DNA of 37,461 bases from Flavobacteriales bacterium (GTDB lineage: Bacteria > Bacteroidota > Bacteroidia > Flavobacteriales_D > Sanyastnellaceae), in NCBI GenBank assembly GCA_002863125.1, contig PKEB01000027.1:1-37461 (forward strand). The letters are read 5' to 3'. The stretch's first letter is position 1. Each line of letters starts with the position of its first letter. Under the pieces are notes generated by a model. It ran no database searches and was not told where the DNA came from. It saw only the letters and a list, made by a program, of their open reading frames with translations. A program made the position numbers and the translations under genes. Shown piece by piece: positions 7,176 through 16,617 of the stretch.

Positions 7176-8248
7176 GATGGTGTGGAGTTAGTGGCCTCTT
7201 CGCCCTGGTGAATCAGGGTCTGGGTTGGGAATGCAAATTCAAGTTGCGCTGCGTTGAACCGGCGCAAGATTTCCAAGTTGATGGCGCCCGGCGTCAAGCA
7301 CACGTCCGCTTCCTTCCGGACGTAATAGATGGCGCTGACGTTGAGTGAAAAATCACCAAATCCGCTGAACCAAATAATGGTGTCGTTTTCGGTTCCAACG
7401 TGCTTTTCGACTACTTCACGTAAAATACCAATGGCCTCCTCGATGCGTTCAGGCGTCGTGTCGTACGTCAACCCAAGATCCAGCCGGATCTTCCGCGCAG
7501 GTTCGGCGGTCACATTCTCAACAACGCTATCGGTGAATTTGTGGTTGGGGATTGTGACGATGCGGCCTGCGAGGGTCTTGATGCGGGTCGAGCGGATGCC
7601 CACTTCAATGACAATGCCGTCTACGCCATCGAGTTGCACGCGGTCACCGACGACGAATGGTTTGTCGACAAAAACCGTAATACCCCCGAAAATATTGGCC
7701 ACGAAATCCTTCGCCGCCAGGCCCATGGCCAAACCGCCGATACCAACCCCCGCGAGAAGCGCGCCGACGTCGTACCCGGCGTTGTTCATCGCCATGATCA
7801 CCCCAAGTACCCAGACGGAGGAGCGCAGGGTTTTGCGGAGGATCGGTGCCATCTGCGCCATCATCGCCGATTCGGATTGCTCACCTGTTCGCGTCAACAG
7901 GCTGCCCAGCAGGCTATCCAGGAGGCGCGCTGCCATCCACGTCACATCGATGGCAACCGCAATGGAAAACACGTGCTCCATGAAGGTATCCACGTCTTCT
8001 CCAAAGTGCAGGTGGTCGTAGCCGAACCAAAAGCCGAGCAGGATGACCGCCAAGGCCAATGGCTCCTCAACCTGGTCCACAATCAAATCGTCCAGCTGGG
8101 TTTCCGTCTTGCTGGCCAATTTGCGCATGCGGCGACTGAACCAGCGGTACAGCAATTTTCCGACAACGATCCCGCCGATTGCCCACAGCAAGGCAATGCC
8201 CCACTCACGCAAAGGGTTACCCAAAAAAACCTGTTCCAAAAATTCCAT
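7172..8248 (-). CDS. MscS-family small-conductance mechanosensitive channel
   Basis: A 358-residue inner-membrane protein that releases solutes on hypo-osmotic shock. Several hydrophobic segments in residues 1-170 precede the pore helix VGIGGLAMGLAAKDFVANIF, with its Gly/Ala ladder. Directly after comes the beta domain GGITVFVDKPFVVGDRVQL, then a soluble alpha/beta cytoplasmic domain (IRLDLGLTYDTTPE). The protein is longer than E. coli MscS (about 286 residues) because of extra N-terminal membrane helices, which is common in the family. The gene is divergent from purK, with about 30 bases between the start codons, so the two promoters must overlap. Confidence 0.93.
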   Translation of the reverse strand: MEFLEQVFLGNPLREWGIALLWAIGGIVVGKLLYRWFSRRMRKLASKTETQLDDLIVDQVEEPLALAVILLGFWFGYDHLHFGEDVDTFMEHVFSIAVAIDVTWMAARLLDSLLGSLLTRTGEQSESAMMAQMAPILRKTLRSSVWVLGVIMAMNNAGYDVGALLAGVGIGGLAMGLAAKDFVANIFGGITVFVDKPFVVGDRVQLDGVDGIVIEVGIRSTRIKTLAGRIVTIPNHKFTDSVVENVTAEPARKIRLDLGLTYDTTPERIEEAIGILREVVEKHVGTENDTIIWFSGFGDFSLNVSAIYYVRKEADVCLTPGAINLEILRRFNAAQLEFAFPTQTLIHQGEEATNSTPS

Positions 8249-8266
8249 GCTGCAAAAAACGACAAA

Positions 8267-8274
8267 TATCTTTG
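8267..8274 (+). promoter_or_regulatory. Putative -7 promoter box of purK
   Basis: TATCTTTG matches the Bacteroidota -7 consensus TAnnTTTG, and the purK ATG begins only four bases later (8279). Transcription should therefore start at or very near the start codon. The same 30-base gap must also hold the mscS promoter on the other strand. Confidence 0.55.
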
Positions 8275-8278
8275 TACC

Positions 8279-9454
8279 ATGGGAATTGCCTCGAAAAACA
8301 CCGCTTCTTTCGGTCCTTCATTGCGCCTCGGCGTATTGGGCGGAGGGCAGCTGGGCCGCATGATGATTCAATCCGCAATCGACTTTGATGCCCGGTTGGA
8401 GGTCATGGACCCAAGCGCGGATGCGCCGTGCAGCAATTTCACGCACCGGTTTGTGCAAGGCGACCTCAACGATGCCGAGGCCGTCGTGGCCTTCGGGCGG
8501 GACTTGGACTGCATCACCATCGAAATTGAGCACGTGAGCGTCGAAGGCCTCCGCAAGTTGGAGCAACAAGGCGTACGCGTCATTCCCAAACCCGACCACT
8601 TGGCCACCATCCAAGACAAGGGCTTGCAGAAGCAATTCTTCGAGGCGAACGGCATCCCCACCGCGCCATACCAACTGATCGACAACGTGAGCGAAGTGGG
8701 GGCCATGGGCTTCCCCATCGTACAGAAAATGCGCAAGGGCGGGTACGACGGCAAAGGTGTCGTTGTGCTGAAAGACGAAGCGAGCGTCGACAAGGCGTTT
8801 ACCGTGCCGAGCGTTCTCGAAGCCGCGGTGGACATCGACAAAGAACTGAGCGTCATCGTCGCCCGCAACAGCGCCGGCGAAACGAAGTGCTTCCCGGTTG
8901 TCGAATCCGTTTTTGATCCGGTGGCCAACCTGGTCGACTACCTCATCGCACCTGCAGCGATCACGGCTGCTCAGGCCACTGAAGCAGAGCGGGTGGCCCA
9001 GCAGGTCGTGGAAGCCATGGATTTTGAAGGGCTACTCGCCGTAGAATTGTTCCTCGACACCTCCGGGAACATCCTCGTCAACGAAGTCGCACCCCGTACC
9101 CACAACAGCGGACACCACACCATCGAAGCCAACGTGACCTCCCAGTTTGAACAGCACCTGCGGACGGTGTTAGACCTTCCGCTGGGCTCGACGGCTCCGG
9201 TGCACGCCGTGGGCGCGATGGTCAATATTATCGGTACAGCCGATGCACAGGGCACCCCCGATTACAAAGGCATCGACGTAGCGCTCGCCACAGAAGGCGT
9301 TCACCCCCACCTCTACGGCAAATCCCAGGTCAAGCCCTTCCGCAAAATGGGCCACGTAACCATCACGGGCGGTTCCCGCGAAGAGGTTTTGGAACGGATG
9401 ATGCGCATTCGTGAACAACTGGCGGTGGAAGGAAAACAAACCCCCAGCGCATAA
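8279..9454 (+). CDS. purK: N5-carboxyaminoimidazole ribonucleotide synthase (PurK)
   Basis: A 391-residue ATP-grasp enzyme of purine synthesis that carboxylates AIR to N5-CAIR using ATP and bicarbonate. The N-terminal LGVLGGGQLGRMM (residues 17-29) is the PurK signature, followed by the ATP-grasp region KMRKGGYDGKGVVVL. The metal-binding end of the domain shows VNEVAPRTHNSGHHTIEA. The ATG at 8279 is chosen because it gives a short family-like N-terminus and follows a promoter box; the open frame upstream is antisense to the mscS gene and has no support. No purE is adjacent. ddl follows after 28 bases. Confidence 0.96.
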   Translation: MGIASKNTASFGPSLRLGVLGGGQLGRMMIQSAIDFDARLEVMDPSADAPCSNFTHRFVQGDLNDAEAVVAFGRDLDCITIEIEHVSVEGLRKLEQQGVRVIPKPDHLATIQDKGLQKQFFEANGIPTAPYQLIDNVSEVGAMGFPIVQKMRKGGYDGKGVVVLKDEASVDKAFTVPSVLEAAVDIDKELSVIVARNSAGETKCFPVVESVFDPVANLVDYLIAPAAITAAQATEAERVAQQVVEAMDFEGLLAVELFLDTSGNILVNEVAPRTHNSGHHTIEANVTSQFEQHLRTVLDLPLGSTAPVHAVGAMVNIIGTADAQGTPDYKGIDVALATEGVHPHLYGKSQVKPFRKMGHVTITGGSREEVLERMMRIREQLAVEGKQTPSA

Positions 9455-9482
9455 ACCGCGCCCGGCAACCGTTCTTGTTTCC

Positions 9483-10451
9483 ATGCAAGCCCTCGTCGTT
9501 TTCACAGGCGGTACCTCTGGAGAAGCCGAGATTTCCCGAAAATCTGCGGCCATGGTCATGGCCAACATCGACCGCACGCGGTTTGCGCCCACGCTGGTGC
9601 ACATCAACAATGACGGGTGGTTTGCGGTAGTGGAGGGCGAGATGCTCCCCACGGATCTGCAGCACCTCCAATCTGATCCGGCCAATTACATTGGCGCCTT
9701 TGTCATGGTCCACGGCACGCCCGGGGAGGACGGCAAGCTGCAAGCCGAACTGGAGGCGGCCGGCTTTCCGCACACAACGGGGGATGCAGATGCCATGGCA
9801 TTGACTTTTCACAAAGGCCGTACGACGGCGTTTTTGGCAGAACAAGGCCAACCCGTAGCTCGGACCGTGCAGATCGCACCCGGTGGGAAGTGGTCTGCGG
9901 AGGAACTCATCGAAGAACTCGGATTGCCCTGCTTCGTCAAGCCCAACGAAACCGGATCGAGCATCGGCATTTCCAAGGTCTCTGAAGCGGCCCAGCTCCA
10001 GGCCGCCATCGATACCGCCATGGCCGTTGGCGGCAGCGGCGTGGTCGTGGAGTCCCTGCTGCAAGGGCGCGAATTCACGTCCGGAGTCATTCCGGATGCG
10101 TCGGGCGATCCGGTGGCCTTGCCCGTGACCGAAATTCGAACGCACCGGGAATTTTTTGATTACGAAGCCAAATACGCCGGTGAATCCGAGGAAATCACCC
10201 CCGCTGAGATTTCAGCGGATTGGGCGCAAGCACTGCAGGCAAAAGCCATCGAGGTATACCGCGCCACGGGCATGCGCGGCATGGCGCGCGTGGACATGAT
10301 GTCCGAATCACCGGAGCAAATTCACATCATCGAGATCAACACGGTTCCCGGATTTTCTGAAGCCAGCATCATCCCGAAGCAGTCAGCCGCCGTGGGCTTG
10401 AGCAAGAAGGAGTTGATCAGCCGCATCATCGAGCAAACACTGCTCGCCTGA
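9483..10451 (+). CDS. ddl: D-alanine--D-alanine ligase
   Basis: A 322-residue cytoplasmic ATP-grasp ligase that makes the D-Ala-D-Ala dipeptide for peptidoglycan. The start at 9483 gives MQALVVFTGGTSGEAEISRKSA, the family N-terminus with the Gly-rich/Glu/Ser motif. Further signatures are MVHGTPGEDG, the ATP-binding FVKPNETGSSIGISK, FTSGVI, EITPAEIS, and the terminal IIEINTVPGFSEASIIPKQ with the metal ligands. The length is slightly short compared with Ddl enzymes carrying an omega loop extension. It follows purK by 28 bases; a shared transcript is plausible. Confidence 0.96.
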   Translation: MQALVVFTGGTSGEAEISRKSAAMVMANIDRTRFAPTLVHINNDGWFAVVEGEMLPTDLQHLQSDPANYIGAFVMVHGTPGEDGKLQAELEAAGFPHTTGDADAMALTFHKGRTTAFLAEQGQPVARTVQIAPGGKWSAEELIEELGLPCFVKPNETGSSIGISKVSEAAQLQAAIDTAMAVGGSGVVVESLLQGREFTSGVIPDASGDPVALPVTEIRTHREFFDYEAKYAGESEEITPAEISADWAQALQAKAIEVYRATGMRGMARVDMMSESPEQIHIIEINTVPGFSEASIIPKQSAAVGLSKKELISRIIEQTLLA

Positions 10452-10473
10452 CAGCAGGCAGGCAACGGTGCAC

Positions 10474-10506
10474 AACAAAAGAGGGTCACCCCGTTGGATG
10501 ACCCTC
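10474..10506 (-). terminator. Terminator hairpin between ddl and ruvC (T tract on minus strand)
   Basis: GAGGGTCA (10481-10488) and TGACCCTC (10499-10506) form a perfect 8-base-pair stem with a 10-base loop. On the minus strand it is followed by TTTTGTTG, fitting an end for the ruvC transcript. It could also stop ddl readthrough as a plain hairpin. The rest of 10452-10617 shows no gene; it holds only A/T-rich stretches. Confidence 0.75.
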
Positions 10507-10617
10507 CCCTGTTGAATGAAAACAAGTAAACTGTTATCTGAGCCGAAGCTCACCTCGCCCTTACGAAGTGGTTTGAGAAAAGGTTGCATTTTTTCAAAAA
10601 AAATCTGCCGCGCGCCT

Positions 10618-11202
10618 TCATGCGCCTACAACCCGGTCACTCTGGTCGGCCACAAACGCCTTCCAGCCGCTGTATCCAGCTTGCATCCGCGGTGAGGCCA
10701 ATTGAAAATGATGGCACAAGGCTACGGCCACGCCATCGCTGGCATCGAGTTCTTTGGGCATGTCGGCCGGTTTGATGGCCAACGTGCGCGCCACCATCGC
10801 CGCAACCTGCTCTTTGCTCGCGGCCCCAGAGCCAGTGATGGCCTGCTTGACTTTTCGGGGGGCGTATTCGGAAACGGGAATATCCCGAGACAAGGCCGCA
10901 GCGAGTGCGACCCCTTGGGCCCGGCCCAATTTGAGCATGGACTGTACGTTTTTGCCAAAAAACGGCGCTTCCACCGCTAAATGATCTGGGGCGTACGTCT
11001 CAATCAGCGCGGCGCACCGGTCAAAAATCCGCTTCAACTTGACCGCGTGGTCCTTGTACTTGGTGAGGTGCAACGCACCCATCTCCACCAGTTCCACTTG
11101 CTTGCCCCGCACTCGGATCACGCCGTACCCCATGATGGTGGTACCGGGGTCGATGCCCAAAATGATCTGTTCGGGCGCGGTCTTGGAGGGGTTGGAAGGC
11201 AT
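10618..11202 (-). CDS. ruvC: Crossover junction endodeoxyribonuclease RuvC
   Basis: A 194-residue Holliday-junction resolvase. The four catalytic acids are visible in order: Asp18 in LGIDPGT, Glu78 in LAVEAPFFGK, and Asp153 and Asp156 in ELDASDGVAVALCHH. The start at 11202 (MPSNPSK) is preferred; an upstream ATG at 11220 would place the start inside the divergent promoter region and add six residues. The minus-strand box TACCTTCG lies seven bases before this ATG. No ruvA or ruvB is nearby. The last 24 residues beyond the catalytic core (AGYSGWKAFVADQ) include a C-terminal stretch often seen in Bacteroidota RuvC. Confidence 0.96.
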   Translation of the reverse strand: MPSNPSKTAPEQIILGIDPGTTIMGYGVIRVRGKQVELVEMGALHLTKYKDHAVKLKRIFDRCAALIETYAPDHLAVEAPFFGKNVQSMLKLGRAQGVALAAALSRDIPVSEYAPRKVKQAITGSGAASKEQVAAMVARTLAIKPADMPKELDASDGVAVALCHHFQLASPRMQAGYSGWKAFVADQSDRVVGA

Positions 11203-11209
11203 GCTCCGA

Positions 11210-11223
11210 CGAAGGTACATTTG
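11210..11223. promoter_or_regulatory. Overlapping divergent -7 boxes for ruvC (-) and the YbhN-like gene (+)
   Basis: On the plus strand TACATTTG (11216-11223) matches TAnnTTTG and is followed after three bases by the ATG at 11227. On the minus strand TACCTTCG (11217-11210) lies seven bases before the ruvC ATG. The boxes share two bases, so RNA polymerase binding for one gene should exclude the other. Confidence 0.45.
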
Positions 11224-11226
11224 GAA

Positions 11227-12141
11227 ATGCGTATTCGCTACATCGTCACCGCGGCGGCCCTAGGCTATATCGCCTGGGCATTGACCGACCACAGCATCTG
11301 GTCGGACCCGGCGGCGTTGGAAGTGCTGTGGCACCCGAGTCGTCCGTGGCTCCTGTGCGCGCTCGCCGCAGGACTGCCAATCAACATTGGATTGGAAACC
11401 GCCAAATGGCACGCGCTGACCGCCACCGCAGACAAGTCCTGGACAGCTAGCCTCCGTGAAGCACTGGTCGGGGCGACGTTTGCGATGGTCACGCCCAACC
11501 GCACCGGCGATGCCGTTGCCCGCGTGGCTCTGTTGCCTGCAGATGAACGACCGCTCGGAACGCAAGCATGGCTGCTGAGTGCCTGGGCGCAAGCCGGATG
11601 GACCCTCACCTTTGGCACAGCCGCGTGGTGGGTGTTCACCGCGGACGGACAGATCCACCTGCCCATTCCCGCTGGGGCCCAGTGGGCGATACTCGCCGGG
11701 CTTGCTGCCGCAAGTGCAGTTTGGTGGCTCTTGCCTCGCCTCACCCGTTCTCCTCGGCGCATCAATCGGTGGTTGGAAGCCCGTTGGGGCCTCGTGTCAG
11801 ACCGGTGGACACCGCGTCAATACCGCTGGCAAATCGTCCTGAGCGGATTGCGCTACGCCGTATTTGCTACCCAGTTTGCCGCGGCCCTCGGCGCTTGGGG
11901 CATCGAGTGGGACCTGGCGCTCTACACCACCATCGCCGTGGTTTACCTTGGGAACATGATCGTTCCCACCGCAGCCTTGGCCGAACTAGGCGTCCGTGAG
12001 GCGCTCTTGGTGGCCTGGATGCAGCCGCCGGGATCGGTATTGCCGGGGCTGCTCGCTGCAGCCTTCCTCGTTTGGGTGGTCAACCTCGGGCTCCCCGCAC
12101 TCATCGGCGGTGGCCTGCAATTCCAACGGCGCCATGGATGA
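11227..12141 (+). CDS. YbhN/lysylphosphatidylglycerol synthase-like (UPF0104) integral membrane protein
   Basis: A 304-residue protein with about seven to eight hydrophobic segments and no soluble domain. The pattern of the YbhN/MprF-flippase-type family is visible: GLETAKWHAL with the conserved Lys-Trp, ATFAMVTPNRTGDAVARVALL (Pro-Asn-Arg-Gly-Glu/Asp region), and LAELGVREALLV late in the sequence. Family members flip or handle lipids or are of unknown function. The downstream GT2 gene overlaps by eight bases, suggesting the two act together, possibly in making or moving a glycolipid. The start is set by the promoter box three bases upstream. Confidence 0.75.
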   Translation: MRIRYIVTAAALGYIAWALTDHSIWSDPAALEVLWHPSRPWLLCALAAGLPINIGLETAKWHALTATADKSWTASLREALVGATFAMVTPNRTGDAVARVALLPADERPLGTQAWLLSAWAQAGWTLTFGTAAWWVFTADGQIHLPIPAGAQWAILAGLAAASAVWWLLPRLTRSPRRINRWLEARWGLVSDRWTPRQYRWQIVLSGLRYAVFATQFAAALGAWGIEWDLALYTTIAVVYLGNMIVPTAALAELGVREALLVAWMQPPGSVLPGLLAAAFLVWVVNLGLPALIGGGLQFQRRHG

Positions 12142-13231
12142 AGTGCTCATGCCGCTGGGTGTGATTGCCGGAGCGACCTGGCTCGCCTACGCGGCCTTCG
12201 CTTGGAACGTCGGTAAGCGATTGAAAGCCGCCGACCGCAGCAGCCGGCCCGTTGGGGACATTTCAGGTGAACTCACCGTACTCATCCCCTGCCGCAACGA
12301 AGCCGAGGCCCTTCCCCATCTGCTGAACGACCTCCAATCCCAATCTCACCCCGTCCGCATCGTGGTCATCGATGACGCGAGCACCGATGGTACGCTCCGC
12401 GCTGCAGAGGCAGCCGGAGTCACCTGCATCCCTGCAGAGGGTTCGGGCAAAAAATCCGCCCTGGCGACGGGCTTCAAGCACGTGAAAACCCCGTGGTTGG
12501 CCACGGTCGATGCCGACGTACGACTCGGTGCGGATTGGGCGCGCAGCCTGGTAGCTGCGGCGGTGCGCGAAGACGCCGCGTGCGTGCTCGGCGGGGTGGT
12601 CATCAGTACCGAGCCGTCAACCGCGTGGCATCGGTTTCAGCGGCTTGAATTTGCCGTCATACAAACGTGGATCGCAGGAGGCGTGCAATCTGGGCGACTC
12701 GCCATGGGCAGCGGAGCCAACAGCCTGTATGCCACCGCCGATTATCCGGTCGACGCCCTCCATCCCGAATGGGCATCGGGGGACGACGCGTTCGCCTTAC
12801 TTGCTCTTCGGCAGGCCGACAAGGCCATTCAGTGGTGCGGAGGTGCGGATGCTCAGGTATCCACTTCGGCCGCCCCCAACTGGAAGGCTCTATGGCAACA
12901 GCGCGCCCGGTGGGCCTCCAAGACCGGCGGACAAGATGCTGAAACCCGACGAACCGCCCTCACCATTGCGGCCGTCCATGCCGTCCCGGTCGCATTGGCC
13001 ATCAGCGCTTTGGTGACGGATGGGACCGCTGGTTGGAGGATGCTCGTGGGATTTGTCGCTGCGAAGGCACTCGTGGATTGGCGCTTGTTGGCGCTGGCCG
13101 GCCGGCAGTTTGGAATCACCTGGCACGCCAGCGATGCAGCGCAGTTCCCGTTTCGGTATGCCGTTTTGGTGTGGGGAGCGTGGTGGCAACTTCTACGGGG
13201 TGACGTTCAGTGGAAGGACCGCCGGATTTAA
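12134..13231 (+). CDS. Membrane-anchored family 2 glycosyltransferase
   Basis: A 365-residue protein with an N-terminal membrane segment (residues 5-25), a GT-A catalytic domain and hydrophobic segments after residue 270. Catalytic motifs are present in order: VIDDASTDGT (residues 78-87), the metal-binding DADV (126-129), SGDD (215-218), and the QQRARW motif (255-260), which is typical of processive or membrane-bound GT2 enzymes. It would transfer a sugar from a nucleotide donor to a lipid or glycan at the inner membrane. It overlaps the YbhN-like gene by eight bases. The donor and acceptor cannot be read from sequence. Confidence 0.87.
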   Translation: MDEVLMPLGVIAGATWLAYAAFAWNVGKRLKAADRSSRPVGDISGELTVLIPCRNEAEALPHLLNDLQSQSHPVRIVVIDDASTDGTLRAAEAAGVTCIPAEGSGKKSALATGFKHVKTPWLATVDADVRLGADWARSLVAAAVREDAACVLGGVVISTEPSTAWHRFQRLEFAVIQTWIAGGVQSGRLAMGSGANSLYATADYPVDALHPEWASGDDAFALLALRQADKAIQWCGGADAQVSTSAAPNWKALWQQRARWASKTGGQDAETRRTALTIAAVHAVPVALAISALVTDGTAGWRMLVGFVAAKALVDWRLLALAGRQFGITWHASDAAQFPFRYAVLVWGAWWQLLRGDVQWKDRRI

Positions 13232-13255
13232 TTTCACCCTACCAATTCGATTGAT

Positions 13256-14104
13256 TTGAATCGCCTCGCCCACCACCTTCCCGCTCGCATTGGAGCCTGC
13301 TGGATCGCCTTGCTCGTGCTGGTGGCTTTGGCCGGACCAGCAATTCGACCGGATGCCACCCCAAATGCAAATGACCAAGTTCTCGAACGCGCATTGCTAG
13401 CTCCAGGTTCGGAATGGACCTCAGCGGACGGAGGGACCCAAACCCACTGGCTCGGGACCGATCGCTACGGCCGGGATGTACTCAGCCGCCTCATGGCAGG
13501 GTCGGCCATCAGCCTCGGTGTGGGCTTCACGGCGGTGTTGATCTCGCTATTCATTGGCATACTGCTCGGGGCATGGGCCGGCTACCGCGGCGGACGGGTC
13601 GATGCAGTCATCAGTTGGTTCATCCAAGTTGTGTGGACGTTGCCAACGCTGCTCATGGTCCTCGCCATCACCATGGCATTTGGCAAAGGACTCTGGCAGG
13701 TGTTTCTCGCCATCGGTTTGACCATGTGGGTGGACGTGGCGAGGGTTGTGCGGGGGCAGTTTTTCGCCTTGCGGGAAATGGAGTTCATTCAAGCCGCGCA
13801 AGCTTTTGGATTTTCTGACCTGCGCGTGATGCTCCGGCACATGCTGCCCAATGCCACCGGACCCATCACCGTTATCGCCGCAGCTAATTTTGCCGCTGCC
13901 ATTCTCATTGAATCCGGATTGAGTTTCCTCGGCTACGGCGCCCAAATCCCCATCCCGAGTTGGGGCAACATTATTCAAGAACACTACCACCTCATCACCG
14001 GCAGCCACGCCTGGTTGGCCATCGCTCCCGGAGTGTTGATCATCAGCGTTGTGTTGGCGTTCACCTTTATTGGTGACGGGCTGCGGCAAACTCAACCGAA
14101 CTGA
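13256..14104 (+). CDS. DppC/OppC-type ABC transporter permease
   Basis: A 282-residue inner-membrane permease. The N-terminal membrane segment precedes the domain-start motif [16 protein letters not shown], typical of DppC/OppC/GsiD permeases, and the EAA cytoplasmic loop appears as [19 protein letters not shown]. The end [10 protein letters not shown] is also typical. About six membrane helices are predicted. The only plausible start is TTG at 13256; the frame is closed at 13229-13231 and no ATG lies between. No partner permease, ATPase or binding protein is adjacent, so it is an orphan half; partners must lie elsewhere. It starts 24 bases after the GT2 stop. Confidence 0.9.
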   Translation: MNRLAHHLPARIGACWIALLVLVALAGPAIRPDATPNANDQVLERALLAPGSEWTSADGGTQTHWLGTDRYGRDVLSRLMAGSAISLGVGFTAVLISLFIGILLGAWAGYRGGRVDAVISWFIQVVWTLPTLLMVLAITMAFGKGLWQVFLAIGLTMWVDVARVVRGQFFALREMEFIQAAQAFGFSDLRVMLRHMLPNATGPITVIAAANFAAAILIESGLSFLGYGAQIPIPSWGNIIQEHYHLITGSHAWLAIAPGVLIISVVLAFTFIGDGLRQTQPN

Positions 14105-14127
14105 GGTTTTCGTTTTTACTTTGCGTC

Positions 14128-15072
14128 ATGAGCTCATCAGAAGGGGAATCGCCAATAAAAATTTTTGTCGCAGGACACCGCGGCATGGTCGGATCCGCCA
14201 TTGTACGCCACTTGCAGTCGAAAGGAATTTCAAGCATTGTCACACGTACTCGAGCGGAACTGGATCTCACGGACCAGCAGGCGGTTGATGCATTCTTCGA
14301 AAACGAAAAACCCCAACAGGTCTACCTCGCCGCAGCCAAAGTTGGCGGCATCCATGCCAACAACACCTACCGGGCGCAGTTCCTTTATGAAAACCTCATG
14401 ATGGAGGCCAACGTCATCCATGCGGCGTGGAAGCACGGCGTGGACAAACTGCTGTTCCTCGGTTCCTCGTGCATCTACCCGAAACTCGCCCCACAGCCGC
14501 TGGAGGAAGATGCGCTATTGACCGGTTCGCTCGAGCCCACCAATGAGCCTTATGCCATTGCCAAAATCGCGGGCATCAAGCTGTGCGAAACGTACCGCCA
14601 CCAATACGGCGCCAACTTCGTCAGCGCCATGCCCACCAACCTCTACGGCCCGGGCGACAACTACGACCTTGAGACGAGCCACGTCCTGCCGGCCCTGCTC
14701 CGCAAGATCCACACCGCCAAAGTCAATGGTCACCCGAGCGTTCCGCTCTGGGGAACAGGGTCGCCAAAGCGCGAGTTCCTGCACGTAGACGATTTGGCCG
14801 AGGCATGCGTGCACCTCATGGACACCTACAACGGCGAGGAGTGGGTCAACGTCGGCACCGGCGAGGACCTGAGCATCAAGTCCCTGGCCGAGTTGATTTG
14901 CGACATCGTTGGATACACTGGAGCGCTTGATTGGGACACCAGCAAACCCGACGGGACCCCCCGCAAGCTCATGAACGTCGACCGCATCAACGCGCTTGGT
15001 TGGAAAGCCAGCATCGGCCTTCGAGAAGGCATTGAACGGGTGTACGCCGAAGTCAAATCAACCTTCGAATGA
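14128..15072 (+). CDS. fcl: GDP-L-fucose synthase (GDP-4-keto-6-deoxymannose epimerase/reductase)
   Basis: A 314-residue short-chain dehydrogenase-type enzyme that converts GDP-4-keto-6-deoxy-D-mannose to GDP-L-fucose with NADPH. The Rossmann motif [10 protein letters not shown] lies at residues 16-25, GSSCIYPK at 112-119 carries the catalytic Ser region, and Tyr142/Lys146 lie in [22 protein letters not shown] and [13 protein letters not shown] are also characteristic. Its substrate is made by GMD, encoded at 34776-35864 in this window. The downstream Wzi-like gene overlaps by four bases, tying it to surface polysaccharide. A TTTG sits four bases before the ATG, with an imperfect TA. Confidence 0.96.
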   Translation: MSSSEGESPIKIFVAGHRGMVGSAIVRHLQSKGISSIVTRTRAELDLTDQQAVDAFFENEKPQQVYLAAAKVGGIHANNTYRAQFLYENLMMEANVIHAAWKHGVDKLLFLGSSCIYPKLAPQPLEEDALLTGSLEPTNEPYAIAKIAGIKLCETYRHQYGANFVSAMPTNLYGPGDNYDLETSHVLPALLRKIHTAKVNGHPSVPLWGTGSPKREFLHVDDLAEACVHLMDTYNGEEWVNVGTGEDLSIKSLAELICDIVGYTGALDWDTSKPDGTPRKLMNVDRINALGWKASIGLREGIERVYAEVKSTFE

Positions 15073-16508
15073 CCCCAGCCCAGCCGATTCGCCTCGCTTT
15101 GGTGCTCCTTGCTTGGCTGCCAGTGGTGGCCTTTGGGCAGGCCGGCAACTGGTGGTCGCTGCGCGGGGCGGACAGCACCGGATTCGTTCCCATCGAACGG
15201 CTGGAATTAATCGAACCCTTGGAGGGCGGGAACTGGTGGCAGCGCACAGCACACAACCACCTGCTTGATTTCTCCGATACGGACCGGACTCAAAACCTGA
15301 TCGTGGTGGATCCAGTGGTGGAAGCGTACGTGGGATCAATCCGGACCGCGGATGTCGATGGCAATACCCAAACGCGCAGTTGGTGGGACAACATCCGTGG
15401 GGCGCGTTTTCAAGGCATCATCGACGGCAAGTGGCACGTGGGAGGCGAGTTGCTAGAGCGCCAAGGTTTGGCAGAACCGTTGCTCGGCTTCTGGGCGACA
15501 GATTACCGGATTCCGGGATGGGGACGGGCCAAGTTGGGCAAAGACGGCGGGTACAACACGGTGGACGAAGCATACTTCGATGTCATGTTCACACGGGGCT
15601 GGGTAGGACGTCAGTCACGAGCATGGGGATGGGACGCCGGGATCGACGCCCTGCACATTGGAACAGGGCGAGCGAGTGCTTTTTTGTCCCGGTATGCCGT
15701 CCCCGCACCGTACCTGCGAGTCACCCACCATCGTGCGCAACACCGAACGAGTCTGTGGTCGACCCGTTGGATGTCCACTCGGCGTGGGTCTCTCGGGGAA
15801 ACTGCTGAAGCACTGCTCGAACGCAGCCGTGCCATTTTCCTCACACACGAACAGCATATCGGGTCCTACTTCGTGGTTCAAGGTGTCTACAATTTCAGTT
15901 GGGAAGTGACGCGTCTGGAGGCAGCTGGAGGATGGGAAACGCTCGGATTCGAGGAAGGTGAACTGTACACCCCCACCCGGCATGTGGCAGGCCTCGATGT
16001 CCAATTTCACCAGCGCATCGCTTCGGCCCGCATCACTGCATACGCCCAACAATCTTTGACGTGGATTGGTAGCACGCAATCCGTGGCGCCACTCACCCAG
16101 GTTGCGGGCCTTAAAGCAACTGGTAACCGCTGGATGGCGCGCGCAGAATGGACCAAACGAGATCCCGGCCACTGCCGCGATTGCCACACCATCGCCGATG
16201 GCAGCTTTGGACCGATCCAAACCGAACTAAGCAACGCCGGCATCAACCTCCACAGCCTTTGGAGTGAAAGCCTTCGGGCGGAGACCCGCATGCGCGTTCA
16301 TGAGCGGTGGATGCTCAACGCCGCAGCAGAACAAACCGACCTGGCTGCCACTTGGCATGCGGACGTGCTGTTCGAATTGCAACCCACGTGGCCCTTACGC
16401 CTGTGGATGGGAATCGGGCAATGCAGTCCCCAGCTGCTCGGTGCGCCGTTTGAAAGCTACACCCGCCTGCGGTTGGGCGTGCATGCCGGCGTTCTCAATT
16501 GGGACTGA
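15069..16508 (+). CDS. Wzi-like capsule-assembly outer-membrane protein (first copy)
   Basis: A 479-residue protein with a signal peptide (residues 1 to about 23, ending AFGQ) and a beta-rich body. The region [16 protein letters not shown] with the following APYLRV resembles the Wzi-family core, where a conserved HxGxG/LS stretch is followed by a Pro-Tyr-hydrophobic strand. Wzi anchors capsular polysaccharide to the outer surface in enteric bacteria; Bacteroidota members are large families with roles in surface polysaccharide that are mostly untested. It overlaps fcl by four bases (ATGA). The assignment rests on pattern likeness to the better-conserved second copy at 17785-19365. Confidence 0.6.
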   Translation: MTPAQPIRLALVLLAWLPVVAFGQAGNWWSLRGADSTGFVPIERLELIEPLEGGNWWQRTAHNHLLDFSDTDRTQNLIVVDPVVEAYVGSIRTADVDGNTQTRSWWDNIRGARFQGIIDGKWHVGGELLERQGLAEPLLGFWATDYRIPGWGRAKLGKDGGYNTVDEAYFDVMFTRGWVGRQSRAWGWDAGIDALHIGTGRASAFLSRYAVPAPYLRVTHHRAQHRTSLWSTRWMSTRRGSLGETAEALLERSRAIFLTHEQHIGSYFVVQGVYNFSWEVTRLEAAGGWETLGFEEGELYTPTRHVAGLDVQFHQRIASARITAYAQQSLTWIGSTQSVAPLTQVAGLKATGNRWMARAEWTKRDPGHCRDCHTIADGSFGPIQTELSNAGINLHSLWSESLRAETRMRVHERWMLNAAAEQTDLAATWHADVLFELQPTWPLRLWMGIGQCSPQLLGAPFESYTRLRLGVHAGVLNWD

Positions 16509-16602
16509 GTAACCCTTGGTGAGTTTTCCTCGTATTGTAATTGTCCACAATGAAGTAGTCATACTTTCCAGCACGGCGTCTTTTATTGTTTTTTTTTTGA
16601 AA

Positions 16603-16610
16603 TAGTTTAG
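16603..16610 (+). promoter_or_regulatory. Putative -7 box before the WecA/TagO-like gene
   Basis: TAGTTTAG is one mismatch from TAnnTTTG and lies seven bases before the ATG at 16618. The gap after the first Wzi-like gene is 109 bases and very T-rich just upstream (16581-16598). I see no terminator hairpin with a strong stem in that gap. Confidence 0.3.
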
Positions 16611-16617
16611 CGAATAC

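Noticed and set aside
7541-8278. N-terminal extension of purK by 246 codons
   Set aside because: The extension is antisense to the mscS-type gene; a promoter box and family-like start lie at 8267-8281.
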